DNA of 64,000 nt from Microcoleus vaginatus PCC 9802 (GCA_022701275.1 CP031740.1:2181001-2245000); one strand, 5' to 3'. Positions 8,749 through 17,846 are shown, numbered from the stretch's first letter. Notes: generated by a model not told the origin, from the letters alone. Translations and numbers: made by a program.

Positions 8749-9117
8749 ATGGTGGAACGTGTAATTAAAACGGGTGTTGGGTGGCGTTTGGGATGGAACC
8801 CGGAGGCGGAGGAGTTTAAGGGTTTGGTGGCGGGCGACGGTTGGGCGATCGAACTCACAGAGGCTGAGTTAAACGATTTTTGCCGATTGTTGGGGCAATT
8901 AGCAGGCACAATGAGTCAAATGGCCTCTGAGTTAATGGACGAGGAAAAAATCGCCATTGAAGCCGAAAGCGACTTGCTGTGGGTGCAGGTCGAAGGCTAT
9001 CCCGAAGCTTACAGCCTGCAATTGATCTTGAATGCTGGCAGGAGGTGCGAGGGTTTTTGGCCCACGGCTGCGGTTCCGACTTTGGTGCAGGCTGCAAAAG
9101 TTTTAAAAGTTTTTTGA
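8749..9117 (+). CDS. DUF1818 family protein
   Basis: A 122-residue cytoplasmic protein with the pattern of cyanobacterial DUF1818: TGVGWRLGWNPEAEEFKGLV, then GDGWAIELTEAELNDFCRLL, ESDLLWVQVEGYP and GRRCEGFWP. Its biochemical function is not known. No Shine-Dalgarno site precedes the ATG, because a heptanucleotide repeat tract runs almost to the start codon. The tRNA-Pro gene follows 37 bp after the stop. Confidence 0.8.
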   Translation: MVERVIKTGVGWRLGWNPEAEEFKGLVAGDGWAIELTEAELNDFCRLLGQLAGTMSQMASELMDEEKIAIEAESDLLWVQVEGYPEAYSLQLILNAGRRCEGFWPTAAVPTLVQAAKVLKVF

Positions 9118-9154
9118 CTTTTTCGGGAATTCTATGCTAAGCTGTTAAAGCTGT

Positions 9155-9228
9155 CGGGGCGTAGCGCAGCTTGGTAGCGCACTACTTTGGGGTAGTAGGG
9201 GTCGTGGGTTCAAATCCCGCCGCTCCGA
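9155..9228 (+). tRNA. tRNA-Pro (GGG)
   Basis: A complete 74-nt cloverleaf: acceptor CGGGGCG/CGCTCCG (one G-U), anticodon stem CTACT/AGTAG with loop TTGGGGT giving anticodon GGG, and T arm GTGGGTTCAAATCCCGC. CCA is not encoded. An integrase fragment lies 134 bp downstream, so this tRNA may have been an integration site. Confidence 0.95.
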
Positions 9229-9233
9229 TAGAT

Positions 9234-9265
9234 GGAATCCTTATACACTAAGGATTCCATTATTT
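9234..9265 (+). terminator. Rho-independent terminator after tRNA-Pro
   Basis: GGAATCCTTA (9234-9243) and TAAGGATTCC (9249-9258) form a perfect 10-bp stem with a TACAC loop, followed by a T-rich tail. Confidence 0.8.
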
Positions 9266-9361
9266 TTGGTAGATTTTCACCCTGTGCTCAGACACTGCCA
9301 AATCCTGCCAAATTAAGCCATACTCGGACAAGAAGTGAGATAAAACTGAGATACCGAAAAT

Positions 9362-9592
9362 ATGGCTTCCGGCTACATGGCGGTACAGGTTGTTAAGAAT
9401 CGACTCCCTTTGGCTTGGTCATGGCAGTGCAAGCGTTTTTGGCTGTACATCGGTCTGCCGGATACGATCGTCGATCGCAAAGCCACCTCGATGAAAGCCA
9501 GCCAAATTGAACTCGACCTGGCTAGTGGCAACTTTGACCCCTCTCTGGCAGGTAGTCCTAAATATGTAATGATTCGTTATAAGGGTGAATAA
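9362..9592 (+). pseudogene. Tyrosine integrase, N-terminal arm-binding domain only
   Basis: A 76-residue open frame whose sequence (RLPLAWSWQCKRFWLYIGLP, then KATSMKASQIELDLASGNFD) matches the start of cyanobacterial phage/island integrases: the arm-type DNA-binding domain with its W-x-GKRYWLYLGL pattern and a QIELDI-SGNFD helix. The core and catalytic domains (R...HxxR...Y) are absent, and the frame stops at 9592. It is therefore a stump of an integrase next to a tRNA gene. It may be expressed as a short DNA-binding peptide, but decay is more likely. Confidence 0.7.
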
Positions 9593-9736
9593 AATACCAC
9601 AAGGCTCAAATATGAGTTTATAATTTTTTATAAAAAGATAAAGTTTTTCACTCCTCACCTCGAAATCCCTTGTCTTAACTTATTATTAAACCGTTCAATA
9701 TGGCTAGTTTTGCTGCTACTTTTGCTTACAGATTTA

Positions 9737-10671
9737 TAGTCATTTCAAATAAAAAAGAGACACTATTGAGCGCAGCAGGCACAGATGAGTTCATCTAAAG
9801 ATGTGCCAGGAGGAGCATACATTCGGGTTCGCTTTAAGGCCCTAAAATCCTGTTCAATATCGTTCCGGTCGGGAGAATAGTTCGGGAGAAAAAGAACTGG
9901 ATAACCCGTTTCGTCTACCAGTTCTCCAATGGCTGTTTTTCGATAATCGGTGCATGATCCATGATTAATATAGATGGCTTTGTTAGAGAGGGTAATCAAT
10001 ATAAAGATAACCACCCTTCAAAGCCTTCTGCATTGAGGCTTCCCGTAAAAACCCTTGGGGCAATTAAGTTCTTTTTTCCTTTCCGTTTTCCTGCTACTAG
10101 ATTTTCTCTTTTCCCCGTTTTCCGGACTTTTCACCCCAGATTTTTTTTTCTTTTTTGGACCAGCCCTAAGCACAATCTTGAAACGACTCAAATCCTGATT
10201 CATCAAGAAAAACCAGACTTTGACTTCCCGATACTTTAATCAATTCTCTGAGAGGAGAGTAGTCTTTCATTCTTTTTTTTCTGTTTCTCTCCTGGTAACC
10301 AAGTTCTTTTTTTTCGGGTAATTTTCATTTCTTTAAGAGCATAAGATCGGGCACTGGGTCTGATCCCAAACTTCTTGGCTATGTCGATTAATCTGGCATC
10401 TGGATTCTTTTTAACATCCTTTTCCAATGCCTTCCAATCTAGTTTTCTCTTACGTCTTTTTACCTTTGTAGCTTAAATGTCTGACCGACAGAGCCACCGA
10501 TATATCGTTGTTATTCCTACCTTAAATAGGACAGCAGCGTGGGCGAGACGAACGCCCTTTTCTACTTAGTCCACTACTCTTTTTCTCAAATCTATGCTGT
10601 AAGAAATTTTCCTAACTCGTTAACGATTTTTGTTCATTTTTTAATATTCTCATACCTATTTGAAATGACTA
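9737..10671 (-). mobile_element. Decayed IS630/Tc1-like element
   Basis: The terminal inverted repeats TATAGTCATTTCAAATA (9735-9751) and TATTTGAAATGACTATA (10657-10673) are perfect over 17 bases including flanking TA. This fits an IS630-type insertion with duplication of TA. The inner ~935 bp carries a broken transposase on the minus strand. The ends are intact while the gene is dead, so the element could still be moved in trans. Confidence 0.85.
9763..10615 (-). pseudogene. IS630-family transposase, several stops and frameshifts
   Basis: Reading leftward from about 10615, the frame gives SYSIDLRKRVVD, a stop, VEKGVRLAHAAVLFKVGITT, IYRWLCRSDI, a stop, then KRRKRKLDWKALEKDVKKNP and LIDIAKKFGIRPSARSYALK. 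This is the helix-turn-helix half of an IS630 transposase. After frame changes within A/T runs near 10060-10290, the catalytic half reads TGSLNAEGFEGWLSLYLI, then RKTAIGELVDETG and LFLPNYSPDRNDIEQDF with the final Glu. It ends at 9763. At least two stops and two or more indels make it non-functional. Confidence 0.85.
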
Positions 10672-10673
10672 TA

Positions 10674-11349
10674 TCTAACCCCCCAAAGCAGAACCTCAAT
10701 TATGCAAGGGATGGAAGAGGTTGCCTTGCTTTTGCCACGCCCGAAAAGCAGGCTCTCATCGCTTGCTCCATTCTTGGAAGGAAGCACTTCTATTCAAGGA
10801 AGCAGCAGTTTCAATAGTTTCCCCTGGTGGTATTCTGGTGGCAAGTAACCTACAATTCTGACGTTCTTGGTTGTCATGTAAGGAGAGCGGGTAAAAATAA
10901 TGCCGTTTCAGGGAATCCGATGCCAACAGAGCTAGTTAGCTATAGTATGCTGTTGGGGTACTCTTCAGGTTTACTGAAGCACGATCGCGCTTTAGCTAGC
11001 AGCGTATGTCTAGCTGTGCTACTTTACTACAGATAAGCCGGTGATTAGAGGCGATCGCCAATGCTGTGTAGCTTCGCAGACTCAATGAAATTGGTGTTGA
11101 CAAGCGTGATTTTTATTTGCAGACTAACTGAAATTAGTGCGGGTTTACGGCACTTGTAGGGAGTTCTTCTAAGGCTTTCCCAAATAAAGAATACCGAGAG
11201 CAATTGTAGCTCCCGGTATCAGTTTTTCCAATTCCGTTGTTGTTAGGTAAATCCAATGAGGCTCAATTTGGTAAAATTTGCCTCACTCAATTAAGCACAG
11301 CCTTCTGCGTACTGAGTTCACCATTCGGTACACCAAACGCCGATCGTTA
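10674..11349. other. Gene-free spacer between the IS630 element and hsp20
   Basis: No convincing gene. Short open frames in this stretch overlap the IS end or resemble no family. The only structure seen is the hairpin at 11191-11220 listed below. Confidence 0.5.
11191..11224 (-). terminator. Likely terminator hairpin downstream of hsp20
   Basis: ATACCGAGAGC and GCTCCCGGTAT form an 11-bp stem with one A-C mismatch and an AATTGTA loop. It lies about 130 bp past the hsp20 stop. A short T run flanks it on both sides (stronger on the plus strand), so direction is uncertain. Confidence 0.45.
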
Positions 11350-11829
11350 TTAATTAGCCTGTTCCAGAGCGGGATTTGCTGGAGCTCCAGCAACTTGAGC
11401 CAAGTTAATCTTGACGACTTTATTGCGAGCTTCAGTCACTTTGGGCAGGGTTAGCGTTAGAATGCCATCTTTGTATTCAGCTTGCACAGAGTCATTTTGA
11501 ATGTGTGCGGGCAAGGGAAGCACCCGGTGGAATTTGCCATAGCGGAATTCTGAGCGGACGTAGCGGGGTTTTTCTTCTGTGTTTTCGTAGCGACGCTCGC
11601 CAGAGATAGAAATTGCTTCGCGAGTGACTTGAACGTCAATGTCTTTGGGGTCAATTCCAGGCAGTTGCGCTTTTAATACGAAGTTGTCCCCAGCATCAAC
11701 CAATTCCAGAGCGGGCATCCAAGCGGCTTCTGAGTTATCTCTCGTTGTTGCCCGTTGGTCAAAAACTTTATCGAGTTGCTCGCGGATGGTTTCAATTTCT
11801 GTGAAGGGTTGCCAATAGCGCATCAACAT
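11350..11829 (-). CDS. hspA: Small heat shock protein, Hsp20/alpha-crystallin family
   Basis: A 159-residue ATP-independent holdase that binds unfolding proteins and, in cyanobacteria, membranes. The alpha-crystallin domain spans ~40-145: WMPALELVDAGDNFVLKAQL, PGIDPKDIDVQV, ISISGERRYE and YGKFHRVLPLP, ending with the beta9 motif DGILTLTLPK. The I-x-I-like tail is short (VVKINLAQ). GAGGTGA sits seven bases before ATG 11829. The upstream TCTTACC could pair with GGTGACAGA and mask the ribosome site, a possible RNA thermometer as described for cyanobacterial hsp17; this is speculative. It is a single gene. Confidence 0.92.
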   Translation of the reverse strand: MLMRYWQPFTEIETIREQLDKVFDQRATTRDNSEAAWMPALELVDAGDNFVLKAQLPGIDPKDIDVQVTREAISISGERRYENTEEKPRYVRSEFRYGKFHRVLPLPAHIQNDSVQAEYKDGILTLTLPKVTEARNKVVKINLAQVAGAPANPALEQAN

Positions 11830-12477
11830 AATCTGTCACCTCAAAGATTGGTAAGACTTTATAACGAATGTTTGGGCTGAAGCTCATTGCTTACAGTTAT
11901 TATGATGGCGCTTTATAAGTAGGAGGAACAGCCAGGAAAACCCCACTAAGTTGGTCGTATTTACCAGAATGAACGTGAAAGAATCCGAATTACTTGGCAG
12001 TGAAGAAAACCGTACAAAGCTATTCCTAGAAACCGAAAAGGCTGTAGCAACGCCATGATGAGCCAGCCTCAGAACCCTGCACGGCGCAAGCGTCGCCGGA
12101 AGTATCGCCGGTGTTGCCAACCGTACCCAAAACAGGGTGCGGGTGATGTGTAGCAGGCGCGTAAGGACGTGCAGAGCAGGTAATCGCTGCTTTCCCATAG
12201 CCATCGCTCGCTGTATGAGGGATCTCGCATAATCCCACTCTTAAACACGCGATCGCCCAAGAGGCTATGTGTCGTTAGTTCAACCATGTAGTAAGAGCCT
12301 AAAGCGCTTCTGTAAACTGTGTAAGAGTCAATGGCTGTACTTGGGAGCGATGACTACGCCCCCTTCCGACGCACTTATCTAATCCGTTGGCATCTGGGTT
12401 TTGACTCACATTATCTTCCTTCTCGATAAAACTCAAGAAGAGCGCTTTATAAGAGACATAATTTTTGGAAAAAAACG
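11830..12477. other. Unassigned spacer upstream of hsp20
   Basis: About 650 bp with higher GC than its flanks between roughly 12040 and 12290. Overlapping short open frames exist on the minus strand, none with a family match I recognise. It could hold the hsp20 leader or decayed mobile DNA. Confidence 0.4.
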
Positions 12478-12480
12478 ATA

Positions 12481-13035
12481 TCGGAGATATTGGAAGTTAG
12501 CACGGGCCCCGAAACTTTACCGCCAAACTCTACTTGGTATGTGATGACAGAAATTTCCGACCTTAGCTACAAAGATGTCGGAAATATATACGGCTGTATA
12601 AATTGGGTATAATATGCCCTAAAAATGATAAAAAATGAATTGGGATGGGCGGATTTTCGTCTGAGTCGTTATGAAAGTATTCAGAAATGGTGGCAATTGG
12701 TTAGTAGTGCTTACTTATTGGTCAGTTTATTCGCGCCCCCTTGGAGAGACTCAAATTCATCACCTGTGAATCTTCCTAGTCAGTCAGTTATCAATCTGCT
12801 CTCAGAACCTCCTAATTGGGATTTGTCCAAGGGATGGAAAAATTTCCTAAATAATTGGCGCTTAATTATTAGCCAGCCATTTATCTACTTCAATCTCCTC
12901 CAAGCCTGGTTGAATATATTTCCAATTCCGCAATTATCTTTGGGATTTCCTAGGCTAATTTCTTTGATGAATTGCTTTGCCAGTCCTATGGCTCAAACGA
13001 CTTTTACCCCTGATTGTCTATTTTCCGGTGCTTAG
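12481..13035 (+). pseudogene. IS701-family transposase, C-terminal remnant
   Basis: From about 12500 the frame reads EVSTGPETLPPNSTWYVMTE, then ISDLSYKDVGNIYG and CINWV, a TAA stop where family members have coding sequence, then KNELGWADFRLSRYESIQKW and SAYLLVSLFA. This is the C-terminal part of an IS701/IS4-superfamily DDE transposase. The catalytic start of the protein is missing. A separate N-terminal fragment of the same family lies at 44300-44568. Confidence 0.7.
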
Positions 13036-13062
13036 GCTGACAGAAGAGCGATAATCATAAAA

Positions 13063-13093
13063 AAAAGGCGTTTGTCAAGTACAAACGCCTTTT
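13063..13093 (-). terminator. Terminator of the MscS-like gene (probably bidirectional)
   Basis: AAAAGGCGTTTGT (13063-13075) and ACAAACGCCTTTT (13081-13093) form a perfect 13-bp stem with loop CAAGT. A and T runs at its edges serve both strands. Confidence 0.85.
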
Positions 13094-13099
13094 ATAGAA

Positions 13100-14779
13100 T
13101 TACGAACGCGGCGTCTTATCTTGTTTAAACGACGCTAACCATTCGCGAATTTGGTCGGCCGCAATCTCGCGCCCGCCCAAACCAAAAGCTAGAGCAATAC
13201 CAACTGCGATCGCCCCAAGCAGCAGTCCGAAAGCCAAATTCACAATATCGCTGCCAATGCCCATCTGTTGCAGCGCCAAGGCCGAAACAAAGGCAATAAT
13301 CGCAATCCGAGCCGTTTGGCCCAAAAGCCGCGCTTGGCGAGTTCCAGAACTGGCAATCAAACTAAACGCCAGATTCGCCAAATACAAGCCGATCGCAAAT
13401 ACCACCAAACCGGCCAGCACCCGACCTGCAACCAGCACAATACCGCTGACAATCGCCGTCAGTGCCGGAATCCCCAGCACATCGGTAGCCGCCACCACAG
13501 CAAACAGCATGATGCCCACCTGCACCACAATGCCGACAAACTCAGAAGGCGTGCGGGCCGCCGGAAGTTCCGGTTCCTGAAGAATCGTTGCGTCGGGATC
13601 GATCGAACTCGGCGGTAGCCGCAGGCGCTGTTTCGGCTGCTGCACTCCCAACCAAGAAAAGACATTGTTAAAGCCAATTCCCGTCAGGATATTAGTCACC
13701 AAATCGCTGATCCAGCGGCCCAAAATGTAAGCAACCGCCAGAATTAGGGCTGCTGTAAAAATGTTGGGAAGCGCGCCCAGAATCGTGTTGAGCATCGCGA
13801 TTGCCGGCTGCGAAATCGCCTGAATGTCCAAAGCGTTCAGAGCTGCGATCGCCGTTGGAATCAAAATCAAAACATAGACGATCGTCCCGACAATCCACGA
13901 CAGCGATTGTCCGCCCGAAGTCCGCGAAATTCCAAACCGAGCGCCCAAACCGTCCGCCCCAGCAGCAGCCAACAGATTCGTGACAATCCGCCGCACCACC
14001 ATAGCCAGCAGCCAGCCCACAAACCCAATCAGCACAGCTTCCAGAATTTTCGGAATTGCCGCCAGAATTTGGTTGAGTAAATTATTAACCGGCAGCAGAG
14101 CCTGCTGCATTTCCAGTGAGTCGAGAATCAGCGGCAAAAACAGCAGAAAAATGAACCAGTACAGCGCATTCGCCACAGTATCGCTCAGCAGCAAAGGGCG
14201 CTCAGTGGACGCATTGCCCACCTCCTGATTCAAGCGCTCGTCCACGCTAAAAGTCCGCATCGCCCGCGATACAGCCATTTTGGCTACAGTTGCCAACACC
14301 CAAGCAATGCCCAACCAAATTAGCGCGCCGGCTAACTTCGGCAAGAAACCGGTAATTTGATTAAGAAAAGTATTGAGGGGTTGCGAGACAGCCGTTAGAT
14401 TCAGGCGGTTGAAAAAGGCAATTAGGAAAAAGATAAAAATGATCCAGAACACCGCTGTGGAAATCCATTTTTCCACTTGCGGGGCTCCAGCTCCTTCCGG
14501 TCGGCCGGTAATCCAAGCCGCCAGCCGATTGTCGAGCGTAGTCTTCTTGAGCAATCCCCCGACTACAGATGAGACGAGGGCTGATACTATCAAGCCAATT
14601 AGCAGGATACCGACGGCCCAGAGGAGATTTTCAATGTTTGAGCCCTGAAGGAAATTGTTAATTCCGCGTTCTGCATCTGTCAGGGCATTCCCGGGCTGGG
14701 CCTGTGCCAAAATGCGATCGGACAAAGCCGCTATTGGCCCCGATACCGGTTGAGTTATCTCTTGCCAAGTTTCATTCAT
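13100..14779 (-). CDS. MscS-related membrane protein with repeated conserved TM helices
   Basis: A 559-residue integral membrane protein. At least ten hydrophobic segments are visible. They are arranged as repeated units of a TM helix followed by an amphipathic segment with the pattern LPNIFTAALILAVAYILGRW and VAKMAVSRAMRTF, near residues ~55, ~145, ~240, ~340 and ~430. This is the conserved TM-helix repeat found in CmpX-type mechanosensitive-channel homologues. The C-terminus carries LAFGLGGREIAADQIREWL, resembling the MscS pore-exit motif. No full MscS beta domain follows. The likely role is osmotic or envelope stress. It has its own terminator. Confidence 0.75.
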   Translation of the reverse strand: MNETWQEITQPVSGPIAALSDRILAQAQPGNALTDAERGINNFLQGSNIENLLWAVGILLIGLIVSALVSSVVGGLLKKTTLDNRLAAWITGRPEGAGAPQVEKWISTAVFWIIFIFFLIAFFNRLNLTAVSQPLNTFLNQITGFLPKLAGALIWLGIAWVLATVAKMAVSRAMRTFSVDERLNQEVGNASTERPLLLSDTVANALYWFIFLLFLPLILDSLEMQQALLPVNNLLNQILAAIPKILEAVLIGFVGWLLAMVVRRIVTNLLAAAGADGLGARFGISRTSGGQSLSWIVGTIVYVLILIPTAIAALNALDIQAISQPAIAMLNTILGALPNIFTAALILAVAYILGRWISDLVTNILTGIGFNNVFSWLGVQQPKQRLRLPPSSIDPDATILQEPELPAARTPSEFVGIVVQVGIMLFAVVAATDVLGIPALTAIVSGIVLVAGRVLAGLVVFAIGLYLANLAFSLIASSGTRQARLLGQTARIAIIAFVSALALQQMGIGSDIVNLAFGLLLGAIAVGIALAFGLGGREIAADQIREWLASFKQDKTPRS

Positions 14780-14863
14780 TTTTTTCTCAGGTTAACGTCA
14801 GATTTGACAGGGAGAAGAGGAAACTTTAATAATAGTTCCACAAAATCTAGACATCGCCTAAAT

Positions 14864-16081
14864 TTAATGTTTGTACGCTTTTAATCGTACTGGGTTAACT
14901 ACAAAACCCTCTATCGAATTAGGGATAAACCCATCTCCGACTGCTTTTCGGCCAATATTCAAAGAACCGTTTACATCGGCATTTATGAAGCGTCCAGTTT
15001 TGGTTCTGAACAATCCTCTTTTTACCCTACTGCCAATGTAGTCGGAATGTTGTTGAATTGGTTCCCAATCCAAGGCTGAACATTTGGATGTGTAATTCTC
15101 CTCTACTAACACAACTTTAATTCCCGCAATCTGTCCTTTGTAATGCAACATTTGCACGAATCGGCGATGGGGAATACAGGCAAAATTTTGATTATTAACC
15201 TTGCCAGTCTTAATCCCATCTTTGAAATCCTGGTTCCAGCCTATAACCAGCAAGCCAATTTGATGATTGACGAGTTCTTTAATAATTGCGGAGCTCGTCG
15301 TGTGGAGGTAGTAATCCACTTTACAGTTACGCTTGTGCCACAATTTGGCGAGTTTTTTACTGTTTTTTTGCGCTGCGGGCAGCAATGATTTCAAGGCCGA
15401 TGAAACTTGATTGCAGTATTGGTTAGTTGACTTAAGAGCCCGTCCGTCGAAGATTGTCGGTACTAACCCAGGAACATTGTAGGTTAATGTTGCCAGATTG
15501 TTTAATCCTAAATCTATGGCAGCTACTCTCTGATTAACTTGTAAAGGCTGTTCTAACTTTTCATAGAGCACCTCGACAACATAACAACCTACTTTGGGAA
15601 CAATCCGGATTTCCAGAATCGAGGTAACTTTTGAGGGCAACCAAATATTTGTCCCAGAGGGACGAGCATATCCTTTTTTTAAGGCTCTTTTGCTGACAGC
15701 TTGACAATTAAATACAACTACATAGCGCCCGTCCTCTCTTTTTCGCTCTCTTGAACCTTTATAATGAGGGATTTTCGGGGCGGCTTTAAATTTTGTTGGG
15801 TCTTCCTGATAGTTTCGCACCGCCAGATAATAGCTAGTCCATGCTTTGAGCACTAAGCCGAGTGTGCTTTGTGCTACCTTGGCGGGCAGTGCTTTGTAAT
15901 CAGGACTTGTTTTGAGCGTGTGATAAACAGCCAGAGCGTTTGTTTGTTGGCTAGCGAAAAAGTTTTGACGGTAGATGTAGTTAGCGCTATTGTAAAGATT
16001 TTTGCACAGCCAAGACAGTCGATCGGCTTCTCGATAAAACCTATGATTTGGTTTAATGACGTGCCTTTCGACTAACTGCAT
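14864..16081 (-). CDS. tnpB: TnpB-family protein, second type, degenerate zinc ribbon
   Basis: A 405-residue RuvC-fold transposon protein of a clade different from the one at 1266. The first Asp is in AAIDLGLNNLATL, the Glu in VLVEENYTSKCSALD and the last Asp in FINADVNGSLNIGRK. The usual two CxxC pairs are missing: only one Cys remains (SKCSALD), and the rest of the finger is replaced by a SRVKRGLFRTKTG loop. This is normal for this TnpB subgroup. No tnpA is nearby, and I could not place the element ends. The catalytic residues are intact, so it may be active as an RNA-guided nuclease. Confidence 0.85.
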   Translation of the reverse strand: MQLVERHVIKPNHRFYREADRLSWLCKNLYNSANYIYRQNFFASQQTNALAVYHTLKTSPDYKALPAKVAQSTLGLVLKAWTSYYLAVRNYQEDPTKFKAAPKIPHYKGSRERKREDGRYVVVFNCQAVSKRALKKGYARPSGTNIWLPSKVTSILEIRIVPKVGCYVVEVLYEKLEQPLQVNQRVAAIDLGLNNLATLTYNVPGLVPTIFDGRALKSTNQYCNQVSSALKSLLPAAQKNSKKLAKLWHKRNCKVDYYLHTTSSAIIKELVNHQIGLLVIGWNQDFKDGIKTGKVNNQNFACIPHRRFVQMLHYKGQIAGIKVVLVEENYTSKCSALDWEPIQQHSDYIGSRVKRGLFRTKTGRFINADVNGSLNIGRKAVGDGFIPNSIEGFVVNPVRLKAYKH

Positions 16082-16228
16082 AATCGGTATATATACTTTA
16101 ATTCAAGATGATACACTGTATTTATGAGTGTGTCAATCTTTTAATTTCTGGAAAAATTGACGGTACAAGTAAATAAAGGACTATAAAGTAAGCAAAGTTT
16201 TGTAATACCCTCGTTGTTGCAGGTTCTC

Positions 16229-16693
16229 ATGTCAATTCGTCAAGTTTTCGAGCAATCCATTGAAATTCACGCTGCTGCTACTCTGGTGGAGCGCTGTATA
16301 GTCGATCAAACTTTGATGCACAAGTGGCTTAATCCCCTGCTACGCTGCGAGCCCGAGGGCCAATGGGATACGGCTGTAGGAAGTCGCAGCTTATTTATCA
16401 TAAAACTTCCCGTTTTGCAACCCACTTTAGAGAGTGTGGTGTTGGAGCGACAACCCGGTTTAATTGTGTGGGGGTTTGACGGATTTTTCAAAGGATGCGA
16501 TCGTTGGGAATGCCAGCCCCAAATCCAAGGAACTCTCTTGATTAATCGCTTTGAATTTCAAATTCCCAATCGTTTAATTAGATTTGGTTTCAATCGCTTT
16601 GCAGCCCCTTGGACGCAGAAAGATATGAAAGACCAACTCCGCCGACTCAAGCGGGTAGCCGAGCAACTATCTCAAAAAATGGGTAAGGGGTAA
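16229..16693 (+). CDS. SRPBCC (START/polyketide-cyclase-like) family protein
   Basis: A 154-residue protein beginning MSIRQVFEQSIEIHAAATLV, the usual first strand of SRPBCC lipid/ligand-binding proteins. DQTLMHKWLNPLLRCEP fits the family's helix pair, and WTQKDMKDQLRRLKRVAEQL the long C-terminal helix. These folds bind hydrophobic ligands; the ligand here is unknown. ATG 16229 is chosen because it begins the family motif; an in-frame TTG lies five codons upstream. Confidence 0.7.
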   Translation: MSIRQVFEQSIEIHAAATLVERCIVDQTLMHKWLNPLLRCEPEGQWDTAVGSRSLFIIKLPVLQPTLESVVLERQPGLIVWGFDGFFKGCDRWECQPQIQGTLLINRFEFQIPNRLIRFGFNRFAAPWTQKDMKDQLRRLKRVAEQLSQKMGKG

Positions 16694-16792
16694 TGGAGAA
16701 GGGGTAATTGGGAACTTGTTCGCTCCCGTAGCCGAAGTATTGGTAATTGGTAATAGCTGAAAACTAAGAGCTAATAGGAAAAAAAGCACCAA

Positions 16793-16823
16793 TTTCCAAT
16801 TCCCAATTCCCAATTCCCAATCC
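16793..16823. repeat. Heptanucleotide tandem repeat (CCAATTC)n
   Basis: Four to five units of CCAATTC or CCAATTT between the SRPBCC and DUF1400 genes. Related GGTAATT units occur at 16729-16756 and inside mutL. Confidence 0.7.
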
Positions 16824-16840
16824 CCTGGAATTTCAGTTAT

Positions 16841-17527
16841 TTACTTCGCACTTCCTGATGGACTGGGCTGACAAATCATTTGTCTGGCAGAATTCACCGC
16901 TTGACCGGCGGTATTTTGCAAAGCCGGGGAATTCTGATACAAAGCTTGCAAATCTTGCACGTCTTTAATCACTCGCTCGTAGATAGCCATAGCTTGATTG
17001 CCGTCAACTTCTAAAGCCGCAGGGCTGTAATTTTGCATCACTTCAATCAGCGATATTTTGCCATCTTTGGAAGCTGCGACTAAAGCATCGCGCAGTGCGG
17101 GAACGCTTTGAAGCCGAGCAGTCGGCGCATAAGCAACCTCGCCCAATTGTTTGAAAACAATTTCCCCAAAATAAGTAGTTGCCAGCCGCCCTACTAATTG
17201 GGAATCTAAAGGCACTTCTCGCGTTAAGATTTCGCGCACCGACTCGGGAGTTTGTTTCGCAAGACTCAGAACACTTTGCAGTTGAGATGATGCTTTGCCA
17301 GTTTGTGCAAAGCTTTGCAAGTCGCTCATCGGTAATGTTACGTCAACAGCACCGTATTTTACGGTAAGATTGTCTAATGCAAAGGCTTTGTCGCTGCTTA
17401 GGACTACTGCACTTGTTCCCAGCAAAAGAGCCAAACCTAATGATAAAGACTTTGACATTCTTTTGGTTAAATGGGCTGACAGCGGTTGCATTGCGTTGAG
17501 ATAACCTTGTTGAAACTGAAAGTTCAT
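16841..17527 (-). CDS. Exported DUF1400-domain protein
   Basis: A 228-residue protein with an N-terminal signal region: basic LTKRMSKSLS, hydrophobic LGLALLLGTSAVVLS, then a likely cleavage near KAFA-L. The mature part, from LTVKYGAVDVTLPMSDLQSF through LLAKQTPESVREILTREV-like sequence to FGEIVFKQLGEV, matches DUF1400. In other cyanobacterial proteins DUF1400 precedes an alpha/beta hydrolase; here it stands alone. Its role outside the cytoplasm is unknown. The C-terminal Cys in QMICQPS is unpaired. Confidence 0.75.
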   Translation of the reverse strand: MNFQFQQGYLNAMQPLSAHLTKRMSKSLSLGLALLLGTSAVVLSSDKAFALDNLTVKYGAVDVTLPMSDLQSFAQTGKASSQLQSVLSLAKQTPESVREILTREVPLDSQLVGRLATTYFGEIVFKQLGEVAYAPTARLQSVPALRDALVAASKDGKISLIEVMQNYSPAALEVDGNQAMAIYERVIKDVQDLQALYQNSPALQNTAGQAVNSARQMICQPSPSGSAK

Positions 17528-17846
17528 GAGTTTGTGCCTCTTTACTTCAAAATACTTTTTCGATCGCTCGTCTGTGCGGGTATCAGTGCAGGTATCAGTG
17601 CAGGTATCAGTCGGGAAAGTGGACTCGGGATTTCCGTAAATGACCTATGATTTTACAGTCAATTCAAGCAAATTTAACCTATCAAAAGATAGGTGTTAAT
17701 TGACAATTAATATGTTATGCTTAGCTTTTTGACAATTTCAGATACCTTTGTAAAAATGATAAAAGCGAAATTTGGTCGTCGGGCAACAGTTTATTGAGTG
17801 TCACTTGAATATGTCTTCTAGTGTGCGATCGATACCAAATTTAAGT

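Noticed and set aside
9640..9660. Possible Yfr1 small RNA core
   Set aside because: CACTCCTCACCTCG resembles but does not match the conserved Yfr1 core, and no flanking hairpins are seen.
10539..11036. Two plus-strand open frames after the IS630 element
   Set aside because: The first runs across the IS630 terminal repeat and antisense transposase; neither resembles a known family or has a ribosome site.
11829..11860. RNA thermometer before hsp20 as a firm feature
   Set aside because: Only about five weak pairs can form over the ribosome site; kept as a remark in the gene entry, not as a feature.
12026..12287. Overlapping minus-strand frames upstream of hsp20
   Set aside because: Three overlapping frames of similar length, low-complexity composition and no family match; not reported as genes.
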